Position numbers and translations under genes: made by a program. A stretch of 33,810 nt of DNA from a virus. The stretch is taken from positions 1 to 33,810 of the IMG/VR virus record IMGVR_UViG_3300020214_002421; one strand, given 5' to 3'. The notes under the pieces were generated by a model, which was not told where the DNA came from, did not search any database, and was given only the letters and a program-made list of their open reading frames with translations. Positions 7,542-14,835 of the stretch are shown piece after piece (within the stretch, counting starts at the first letter, position 1; every line of letters begins with the position of its first letter).

Positions 7542-9059
7542 TCATAAACTATCAAAGAGGTCTCTTACTTCTTCTTCTTCTTGTTGATTGAATACATACT
7601 TAATTTTCCCGCAATCCCAAACTCGCAAGAGTCCGTCCTGTTCGGCATGTTGTGCTTCTGTCATTCCTACTGGTGTTTTAATTTTATTCTTTTGTCTTGA
7701 TTGTTTAGAAATTACCTTAGTACCTTTAAAATAAAAATAGTCTGGGGGTAACTTTTTACTAACTACCCAACCTGCCTTCTCGTATCCATTACCGGTACTT
7801 AGTCGATAGTTAGCCCAAGAAATTATTGGCGTTTTTAGATTTTGAACTGCTAACTTAGTTACTCTGGATAGAATACCTTGAATAGTAAAATTAGTCTTAG
7901 TAGTAAAACGACTCAGAACCCATTCTTGAGAATTTCTATGATGCAGACCAAATGTAGCAGTTGCTACTAGTTCGTCTTTATAATATACATTGGCGGCATA
8001 TCTTGTAGAGTTCGTGTGCCCTTGAATATGAGTTGCATTAAGAAGGTTGTGTGCCTTTTCAATTTCAGATGGTGCCGAGGACCAAATTATGTGGCATTTT
8101 CGAGCACCAATCTTATGTTGATTTTTCTCTAAAGCAGAAAGTAAGAACGATTTTACTTGAGTTTGTTTTTGAAGCCATTCGTGCTCCCAAATGTGTATAA
8201 CTCGAATACCTTGAGACTGAAAGTATTTGGTTTTATTAAGATGGTAAGTTTTACTTTTATTTATCTCAGAATGCCAAAAAAGACCATTGTATTCAATTCC
8301 TAATTTGAGCTCGGGAATGTAAATATCAAGTTCGTGCCCTTGCTGCTTTATTTTAGTGGCTGAAGAATAATATGTCTTAACCCATTCCAGTAGTTCGAGC
8401 TCAGACTTAGACTGTCCATTGTAGCCTGGATTTGACTCACACCATGCTTTTAGTTTATTCCGATTTTCTGGAAGTTGACTATGACTAGCGGCCCCATACC
8501 TTTGAAGGTTACTCTCCTTTGCTTTTTCCTGAAAAACAGGTAGTTTAGCTGGATGTGCTGTCCCGTATAATTTAATATTAGTCTCTAGCACCTTTTGCCT
8601 AATCTCTGGAAGACTAGAAGGATTTTTAGTGCCGTATCTTTCAAGGTTAGTTTTTTCGCGGCGGGCCTTTACCTCAGTCGATTGACATGCGAATTCGGTA
8701 CCATATTTTTCTAAATTGGTTTTTTTAGCTTTCTCTTTAACTTCGGATGCTTGAAATGAGTTGACTATTCCGTTACCGTATTTTTTCTGTAAAGAGTCTA
8801 GTTTCTTAGCTTTAACGTTAGGGTCAAGTGTAGAGCTTTTGACCCCATATTTTTGGAAACACGTCTCTTCTACATATTTAGCTCGCATACAGCCGCATGA
8901 TTTAGAATTACCAAGCTTAATGTCGGTCTTATAGACGAGCTTGGTCGTGTTGTTGCATGCTGTACATTGACATAAAGCCTGTGCCTTTGAGGTCAGCTCA
9001 ATTACTTTCCAGTAATTGAATTGATCTCCTATCTTCATTCTTTTATATGTGCGAGACAA
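7542..9059 (-). CDS. Homing endonuclease-like protein, Vsr/EDxHD-type nuclease (copy 2)
   Basis: 505 aa. TTG at 9059 is the likely start because SD GGAG lies 6 nt before it, while the later in-frame ATG at 9038 has none. The N-terminal zinc-binding segment has paired Cys (CQCTAC, then KSCGC), a form common before phage HNH and related nucleases. Six KYG-type repeats follow to about residue 200. The nuclease core has ELDIYIPELKLGIEYNG, WHSE and HIWEHEW, the same order as the 2285-3829 protein. The C-terminal GNAT-like domain (NGYEKAGW) is shared as well. After the common end KYVF it gains an acidic tail ending VRDLFDSL, which resembles the start of the dismutase fusion protein. It interrupts the row of structural genes between the LysM and the 227-aa protein. 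Confidence 0.85.
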   Translation of the reverse strand: MSRTYKRMKIGDQFNYWKVIELTSKAQALCQCTACNNTTKLVYKTDIKLGNSKSCGCMRAKYVEETCFQKYGVKSSTLDPNVKAKKLDSLQKKYGNGIVNSFQASEVKEKAKKTNLEKYGTEFACQSTEVKARREKTNLERYGTKNPSSLPEIRQKVLETNIKLYGTAHPAKLPVFQEKAKESNLQRYGAASHSQLPENRNKLKAWCESNPGYNGQSKSELELLEWVKTYYSSATKIKQQGHELDIYIPELKLGIEYNGLFWHSEINKSKTYHLNKTKYFQSQGIRVIHIWEHEWLQKQTQVKSFLLSALEKNQHKIGARKCHIIWSSAPSEIEKAHNLLNATHIQGHTNSTRYAANVYYKDELVATATFGLHHRNSQEWVLSRFTTKTNFTIQGILSRVTKLAVQNLKTPIISWANYRLSTGNGYEKAGWVVSKKLPPDYFYFKGTKVISKQSRQKNKIKTPVGMTEAQHAEQDGLLRVWDCGKIKYVFNQQEEEEVRDLFDSL

Positions 9060-9068
9060 AATATACTC

Positions 9069-9752
9069 CTATAGCCACATGAACATAAGTTCATTACTAA
9101 CAGAGGTAGAGGGTTGTAGAGCAATTGCAACCATAGGTGAGCCAGTCTCTTGAGCGGTAAGTTTTCCTTCTACATCTACGAATAGGGGGCTGCCTGGTTG
9201 GTACACAGTTAGAGTGTCGAAGACGTTGGTGGTAAAAATACCGCGATTGAAATGAATTGAGATTTGACCAGAACCATCGGTAGTATCTGCACCAGGAAAG
9301 TCTACAATCTTAAATCGATAGGAAGATATTACCTCAAACCCCATAACTCCTGTTCCAGTATCTTCGTAATTTAGTGGGGTGCCTGCAGGTATTATGAATG
9401 TACCCTTTTTAGGGTTAAGTACAATTCCAATGTTGGCAGTGAAGCTACTCTCAATTATGTTAGTCTCTATAAGAGAGCCCATTACGTCGACTGAGCTAAC
9501 TAAAGTGCCGTTGACATTGGTTGGAGTAGCTGGAACAATCTGGATCTCGTCTATACTAGTTCCAGTAAAAGCTTTGACTTTATTGTCGTCGATAACCCCA
9601 ATAGGGGGAATGGAGGTTCCGTTGGAGACAGTGATGAATAGTTCACCGTTTATTTCGATGAGGCCTGCGATCTGACCAGCTTCAAAGGTTGCTGAAGGGT
9701 CGACTGGTGCTGACCATACTAACGGATTAGCTAGAACTGGGCGTAGTATCAT
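9069..9752 (-). CDS. Probable virion structural (decoration-type) protein
   Basis: 227 aa, ATG at 9752 with AGGA 9 nt upstream. The start overlaps the last 26 bases of the upstream endonuclease gene. The protein is beta-rich with many Thr, Ser, Val and Ile, no Cys, and two blocks of typical virion style: FEAGQIAGLIEINGELF at the N-terminus and a C-terminal segment YQPGSPLFVDVEGKLTAQ ending in FMWL. The pattern of a placed LFV..G.LT followed by a short hydrophobic C-terminus is seen in phage head or decoration proteins that I recall as uncharacterised. Role inferred from this and from its neighbours. Confidence 0.65.
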   Translation of the reverse strand: MILRPVLANPLVWSAPVDPSATFEAGQIAGLIEINGELFITVSNGTSIPPIGVIDDNKVKAFTGTSIDEIQIVPATPTNVNGTLVSSVDVMGSLIETNIIESSFTANIGIVLNPKKGTFIIPAGTPLNYEDTGTGVMGFEVISSYRFKIVDFPGADTTDGSGQISIHFNRGIFTTNVFDTLTVYQPGSPLFVDVEGKLTAQETGSPMVAIALQPSTSVSNELMFMWL

Positions 9753-11346
9753 TACTTAATTCCTTAAGGTACTTAGCTTGACCTGCATCGTAGATCTTGA
9801 ACCATTTCTTTTCAGCTGCATAGTATGCTTCTGATTGTTTGCGTTCATCCATGTTTGCACGACATTGCCTACGATTGAAGGTTCGCTTAAAGTCTGTCCA
9901 TACAAAGCCAGAAGTATCAATATAAGCTAGCTTAAACCCACATTTTATGTATGATTCTCCTGATGCATATCTAAGATCGCAAAAGCTTTCTACGAGAGAG
10001 GGATTATATATTTTTATAACATGATTCAATAATTTAGAGAAACCGCCACGGACGGTTGAGTTCTGTTTACTACAAAATCTCTCGATACTTATTTTATTTT
10101 GAATTTTACGAATCGATATTGCGGCAACTAATTCGGCATCTAGAAATAATCCATAACACGAAGCGCCTAGCTTGTTTCCCATTAGGTGGTTTTCATTAAA
10201 AAATTTAGAGCTCTCTGATTGAGATAGAGTTTTAATTTTACAAGATCTAGCATTAAGCTTAAGTGTAAGACCAAAATAATTGAGAATAGTAGATTTGATT
10301 AGATGTGGTTTAGATTCTAATTCATCAGCTCTGAACTGCATGATTCTTAGGTTGTGTTTTACAAACTCGCTAGCTAAATTAGAGTGGTAGCTTTTATTTA
10401 GATTTCTTCTTCCACCTACCGAGTGGTCGTATAATCCGTCTATGTTGATGTATAGGATTTTGCCATTTTTTTCTAAACGAAAATCAGGTCGATAGCTTAA
10501 ATTAGCCTCTAATGGTTTTTGGTCAAATTTTTGTATGTCACAAAAAACATCCTTAAATAGACTAATGAAGCATGCCTCAGTAGAGTAAATATTGTTCTGG
10601 TAGTTGTCGATATATTCTAGAGTTGCAGAGGGGCCAAAGTTAGCATGTATTTTATGTAAAGTGCTAATTGGTACTTGTTTTTGCTTGGCGGCATCGGTTA
10701 AGCATTGACCTGAAGGAAGAATTGTTTTGCGATTGTTCGCTATAAGAAATTCTTGGAAATGTTCCGACTGAGAGTGATTTTCGGTGCCGTATCTAGAGAG
10801 ATTCGTTTTTTTCATTTTATCTTGACATTCCGGCAATTTTGCATAGTTCTCAACTCCGTACTTTGCTAGATTAGTGCTAAGAGTTTTTTGTTTTTTATGC
10901 TCTGTTTGAGCAATGTTTTCGACTTGATAGCGTTCTTGAATAGTTTTAGTACGTTTTTCATTTGAGAGCTGTTTTTGCTCTGGAGAATGATTCTGTTGAG
11001 ATTGAGATATCTTTGCACGAACCGATGAAGATTGTGAGGGGTGAGGATTATTATACTTTAATAAAGAGGTTTGTGTTCTTTTTTGAGTGATCTCATTAAG
11101 CTTCAGCTTTCTCTCTTCAGATTGAGCATAGTTCGGTGTACCATATTTTTGGATACATGTTTGTTGAGTAGATTGTAACTTTTGACAACCACAGGAGCTA
11201 GAACGACCCAATGCTAGGTTTCTATGAAGAACTTCGCGGTGAGTAGTGTTGCAGCCAGTGCAGAAGCAGAGAGACTTTCTACCTCTTACCTCTACGACTA
11301 GCCAGTATCCAAAAAGTGTACCTGAGGTTATTTTACTTTTAGCCAT
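9727..11346 (-). CDS. Homing endonuclease-like protein, divergent third copy
   Basis: 539 aa, ATG at 11346; no strong SD. N-terminal zinc-binding segment with CFCTGC and SSCGC, then at least five KYG/RYG-type repeats up to about residue 200. A short helix-turn-helix-like stretch (AAKQKQVPISTLHKIH) follows. The nuclease region differs from the other two copies: YRPDFRLEKNGKILYINIDG and LYDH replace the LGIEYNG and WHSE blocks, so the core acid is Asp instead of Glu, and a later HNLRIMQFRADEL takes the place of HIFEHEW. This looks like a PD-(D/E)XK/Vsr-related fold. The C-terminal GNAT-like domain (SGESYIKCGF) is shared with the other two. Its last bases overlap the start of the 227-aa structural gene. 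Confidence 0.8.
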   Translation of the reverse strand: MAKSKITSGTLFGYWLVVEVRGRKSLCFCTGCNTTHREVLHRNLALGRSSSCGCQKLQSTQQTCIQKYGTPNYAQSEERKLKLNEITQKRTQTSLLKYNNPHPSQSSSVRAKISQSQQNHSPEQKQLSNEKRTKTIQERYQVENIAQTEHKKQKTLSTNLAKYGVENYAKLPECQDKMKKTNLSRYGTENHSQSEHFQEFLIANNRKTILPSGQCLTDAAKQKQVPISTLHKIHANFGPSATLEYIDNYQNNIYSTEACFISLFKDVFCDIQKFDQKPLEANLSYRPDFRLEKNGKILYINIDGLYDHSVGGRRNLNKSYHSNLASEFVKHNLRIMQFRADELESKPHLIKSTILNYFGLTLKLNARSCKIKTLSQSESSKFFNENHLMGNKLGASCYGLFLDAELVAAISIRKIQNKISIERFCSKQNSTVRGGFSKLLNHVIKIYNPSLVESFCDLRYASGESYIKCGFKLAYIDTSGFVWTDFKRTFNRRQCRANMDERKQSEAYYAAEKKWFKIYDAGQAKYLKELSNDTTPSSS

Positions 11347-11384
11347 TTTATGGAAATAAAACTATACAGAATAATGTCTGTGTA

Positions 11385-12077
11385 TTAATCTGTGATGGAA
11401 CGAAGTGTGCGATTGATATGAGATCTTGCGTGTTTGATGGTAGCAGTCTTATCAGTTGGTTGTTCTTCTTCTTTAAAGAATTCAACTCTATCTCTTCCTT
11501 TGTTTTTAGCCATGTAGAGAGCTTTATCGGCGTCAGATTCGGTATTGCCTACACCTAAGGAAGCTTTTAAGGGAGTATTATTAAGTTTTTGTTTAAGTTC
11601 TTGATCGTCGCCATTATAAAAATTGCCAATGTTCTGATTGTGAATACTTTCTAGAATTCGTTTAGCAATAATTACACCTACACTGACAGTGGCGTCTTCA
11701 ATATGAACAATAAATTCATCTCCACCATATCTAGAAACACTCGCCTTATCTTTAGAGCGAAGAGCATTTCTAATGCCGTTTGCGGTTGCTAAAATAGCAG
11801 CAGTACCTGCGGCATGACCTAGCGCATCGTTTAATTTCTTTAAGCCATCAGAATCTATAAAAATATAGACTCCTTTGTCTTTTTCCCTACTTTGAAACTC
11901 TTCTTTATGTTCAAAGCCTGTGAGAAAATCTTGACGAATCTTCTCAAGAAGCTGTCTTATGTAGCTAAGATAAGCCTTCTCTCTATCTGTTTTTGCAAAT
12001 CTTAGTTCTTGAGGAAGCTCTGGGATCAGATACTTGTGCTCTTGAGCGCTCTTGCTAAATTTTTGATGTAGCGAAAT
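11385..12077 (-). CDS. GGDEF diguanylate cyclase domain protein without a standard start codon
   Basis: The frame is open from 12092 to TAA at 11387-11385 (235 codons). Numbering from a possible ATT start at 12077 gives 230 aa. The domain is complete: QDFLTGFEHKEEF opens it, FIDSDGLKKLNDALGH holds the metal-binding Asp (D75), RYGGDEF (active-site GGDEF at 118-122) is intact, and the end has the expected SLGVG, then DADKALYMAKNKGRDRV. The usual GD after GH..  is GT here. An RxxD lies upstream of GGDEF but two residues out of the normal inhibitory-site register. The family joins two GTP into cyclic di-GMP. No in-frame ATG, GTG or TTG lies before the domain. The options are ATT with a weak AAAGAG, or a +1 shift from the ferritin-like gene, whose stop (12084-12082) lies inside the open frame. 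Confidence 0.8.
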   Translation of the reverse strand: MSLHQKFSKSAQEHKYLIPELPQELRFAKTDREKAYLSYIRQLLEKIRQDFLTGFEHKEEFQSREKDKGVYIFIDSDGLKKLNDALGHAAGTAAILATANGIRNALRSKDKASVSRYGGDEFIVHIEDATVSVGVIIAKRILESIHNQNIGNFYNGDDQELKQKLNNTPLKASLGVGNTESDADKALYMAKNKGRDRVEFFKEEEQPTDKTATIKHARSHINRTLRSITD

Positions 12078-12081
12078 GTTA

Positions 12082-12597
12082 TCACTCTTTTCTTAAGAGA
12101 AGTTGCAAGTCGTGAGCGTGCTCTACTTCTTTAGCTAACAGATTTTCTATGTCAATTTTTAGCGCTGAAGATGGTCGACTATCCAGTACTTGGAGGATTT
12201 GTTGATATGTCTTAACGGCTTCTTTTTCAAACTTAAGCTGAAGAGCGATGATTTGCTCAATTTCAAGACTTTCAAGGTTCGGAATAGGAAGACGTTTAAC
12301 TGTAGGTCTATGCCCCATACCAACAATATATCTTTGTAAGAGATCTATATGATCTGCTTCGTCTCCTGCGTGATCAGCAAAGTGATCTGCAATAGGATCT
12401 CTTGAAAGCCCCATAAGTAAGGCCTTGTACGCATAGTATAAATCCCACTGTTGGAATTCGGCCATTAAGGCTTCTTGTAAAAGAGGAACTACGTCTTCGT
12501 CTTCTTTCATAACAAGTTCTAGATCTATTTCTTTAGTCTCTGGACCCATTACAAGTTGCGCAGTTTTGATCGCTAATCTAGCTATTTGAAATTTCAT
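12082..12597 (-). CDS. Ferritin-like di-iron protein
   Basis: 171 aa from ATG at 12597, chosen because GGGAG lies just upstream; a TTG 27 nt earlier would put the SD inside the gene. Four-helix bundle with ferritin/bacterioferritin-type iron ligands: E47 in helix A, E80 with H83 (EADH) in helix B, E124 or E126 in helix C, and E157 with H160 (EVEH) in helix D. The typical segment GHRPTVKRLPIP links helices B and C. The family binds and oxidises iron, either storing it or protecting DNA; whether this member forms a cage cannot be seen. It sits directly after the protease/scaffold gene, and its stop overlaps the GGDEF frame, so the two may be expressed as a pair. Confidence 0.85.
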   Translation of the reverse strand: MKFQIARLAIKTAQLVMGPETKEIDLELVMKEDEDVVPLLQEALMAEFQQWDLYYAYKALLMGLSRDPIADHFADHAGDEADHIDLLQRYIVGMGHRPTVKRLPIPNLESLEIEQIIALQLKFEKEAVKTYQQILQVLDSRPSSALKIDIENLLAKEVEHAHDLQLLLRKE

Positions 12598-12616
12598 AAA
12601 TCTCCCTTTAAACAGA

Positions 12617-12642
12617 ATCCCCAAAGGCGAGCCAATGGGGAT
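12617..12642 (-). terminator. Weak hairpin after the protease/scaffold gene
   Basis: Arms atcccca and tggggat pair over 7 bp around a 12-nt loop that itself contains GGC/GCC. Only a broken T-rich stretch follows on the minus strand, so termination would be partial at best. It could instead protect or process the mRNA between the scaffold and ferritin genes. Confidence 0.3.
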
Positions 12643-12672
12643 CTTGTTTGATTTAAAGATATCCCTTAACTC

Positions 12673-14835
12673 TTAGTGCCAAGGAAGTTTAGATAGTTCA
12701 CCAACAAAAGTTTCACGAACAGTAGTTTCGGCGTCTTCTGCTGTACGAACACCTACATTAATTGCACCGGCAGTACGAACTTGTGATTTAGCAGGAGCTG
12801 ATGCTGCAGCTTTTACAGGTTTTGTGTTTTCTACAACTGAAGCAAATGCTGTGAATTGATCGTCGTCAAGGCGCATTAGACGATCAACGTCAGACTCAAC
12901 GGCAGCTTGGCTATTTTCAATTTGACCAAGACTTGCGCGTCTCATTGCAAGAGCAAAAGCTCGCTTCATTCTCATGCCGTAGTTGTGGACAGCAACAGTG
13001 CTTGCTTTTTTGGTTGAGAAGTCTTCGGTTAGCTCTTTGTAGAACTTAGCTACTTCCGCGTCTGGTTTGGTGCCAGTTGCAGACTCGCTTGCGAGTTCTG
13101 CATAGTATTGTTTAGTTTCTTTATCGACTTCGGCGACTTTGGTTGCTGCAGTTGCAGGAGTTTTTGCTGTTTGTGCTGCGGCTTTAGCAGCATCAGTAAC
13201 TTTTTTCTTAGCCGCTTGTGCAGCCTCGTTTGCTGCTTTTTCAACTTCAGCTTCTGCCGAGCGTACTAGACGAGCACGTTGTTGTTGACGCGCTGTAAGT
13301 TCACCACGAGGAGTTGATTGTGCTACTTCAACATCAGCTTCTTGCGCTTCAGTAACAGTTTCAACTTTGCCTTGTGGTTGGCCTGGGAAAGTAGTTGTGT
13401 TTCCACCTTCTGGATGAGCTTCAGCAATCATGTCACCATCAGTAAGATTGTAAAGTTCTGAAGCTAGTTTACGACGAGCTGCGCGGCGAGCCATGATATC
13501 TTTCATAGAGGCTTTTTTCTCTTTTTTATCTTGCTCTTCGTGCCACTCTCTGAGAGCTTTAGGCATGTTTTCGTATTTATCTTCCGAATCTTCATCGTCA
13601 TCTTTAGCTTCTTTATCCATCATCTTGAAAGCATCTTTCATGGCTGCTGCACCAGCAGGGTCCATTTGTTGTGCTTTCTTTTTCATTTCAGGTTTTTTTG
13701 CTTTCTTTTTATCATCTTTTTTATGTTTTTTAGCAGCTTGAATTTCAATAAATTCTTCTGCTTCTTCTAGTAGTTTATCAGCATGAGTTAAAGCATAGCG
13801 AGTTAATCCACGAAGAGCAGCTGCTTGAGCAGGAGTTTTTGGAGCTGCCATTTCAGCGCCTAGCTCACCAAGTTCGCTACCAGCTTCTGCTAGATCGGTT
13901 GCCAGAGCTTCGCCTTCTTCGGAGCCACCTAGATCATCTACAACAGAAACAATTTGAGCAACAGCTTCTTCGATTTGATCAGCAGCTGAGCGAATAGCTT
14001 CGGCAGCTTGCATTTCATCAGCTTCATCTGCGGGAGCTTCTGGAGCAGGAGCAGCCTCTGCTGCTGGAGCGGCTGGTGCTGGGGCACCCATATCAGGAGC
14101 TGGGACAGCTTGAGCTGTAACAGTTCTACTTGCAGCGTCAATTTCTGCAGCAACTTTAGTTAGTCCGTAACTCTTAATAGCCTTGATAAGATTGATTCCA
14201 TATGGTTTAGAAGCAAACCACTCAAAGTTTGTAATTGGTTTTTCAGTGTCTAGACCTTCAGCAACTTTGGTTAGATCAGAACCATAAGCTTGGTCAGCTG
14301 TAACTGAGAGGACTTTTTCATCGCCGGCAAACACATCCCAGCGATATTCGCCAGTGCTTGCAGCTTTTTCTAGACGTGCACGAAGTTTTGCGCGAAGAAG
14401 TTGTTTCTTAACATCTTCATCGGAGCCCATGCCATAACCTGGAGCTAGACCTTCAGAGCCGCTCTCCATACCTTGGCCAACCATGTGTTTGTCTTCTTCC
14501 CAATGTTGGTGATAGTCTTTATCAGACATTTCGAAGACTTTGTCTTCTGGCTCGGCTGTACCTTGCATGTAAGCAAGACGTTCAAGAATTTGTTTGCGCC
14601 ATGCTTTACGTTGTTGTGCACTTGCACGTTGATACATTTTCTTAACATCTTCATCGGAGCCCATGCCATAACCTGGAGCTAGACCTTCAGAGCCGCTCTC
14701 CATACCTTGGCCAACCATGTGTTTGTCTTCTTCCCAATGTTGGTGATAGTCTTTATCAGACATTTCGAAGACTTTGTCTTCTGGCTCGGCTGTACCTTGC
14801 ATGTAAGCCTTTTTGTCCTGCTTCTTCTGGGTCAT
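12673..14835 (-). CDS. Nested scaffold product from internal in-frame start (720 aa)
   Basis: ATG at 14835 (Met 367 of the fusion) is preceded by a perfect GGAGG with 7 nt spacing, stronger than the SD of the full gene. The product keeps the frame and lacks the protease and most of the coiled coil. It contains the tandem 57-residue copies, the acidic and Ala-rich helical parts and the C-terminal end. Phage lambda makes scaffold Nu3 from a start inside its protease gene C; this arrangement has the same logic, giving many scaffold copies per protease. The start is seen in the sequence; use of it is inferred. Confidence 0.7.
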   Translation of the reverse strand: MTQKKQDKKAYMQGTAEPEDKVFEMSDKDYHQHWEEDKHMVGQGMESGSEGLAPGYGMGSDEDVKKMYQRASAQQRKAWRKQILERLAYMQGTAEPEDKVFEMSDKDYHQHWEEDKHMVGQGMESGSEGLAPGYGMGSDEDVKKQLLRAKLRARLEKAASTGEYRWDVFAGDEKVLSVTADQAYGSDLTKVAEGLDTEKPITNFEWFASKPYGINLIKAIKSYGLTKVAAEIDAASRTVTAQAVPAPDMGAPAPAAPAAEAAPAPEAPADEADEMQAAEAIRSAADQIEEAVAQIVSVVDDLGGSEEGEALATDLAEAGSELGELGAEMAAPKTPAQAAALRGLTRYALTHADKLLEEAEEFIEIQAAKKHKKDDKKKAKKPEMKKKAQQMDPAGAAAMKDAFKMMDKEAKDDDEDSEDKYENMPKALREWHEEQDKKEKKASMKDIMARRAARRKLASELYNLTDGDMIAEAHPEGGNTTTFPGQPQGKVETVTEAQEADVEVAQSTPRGELTARQQQRARLVRSAEAEVEKAANEAAQAAKKKVTDAAKAAAQTAKTPATAATKVAEVDKETKQYYAELASESATGTKPDAEVAKFYKELTEDFSTKKASTVAVHNYGMRMKRAFALAMRRASLGQIENSQAAVESDVDRLMRLDDDQFTAFASVVENTKPVKAAASAPAKSQVRTAGAINVGVRTAEDAETTVRETFVGELSKLPWH

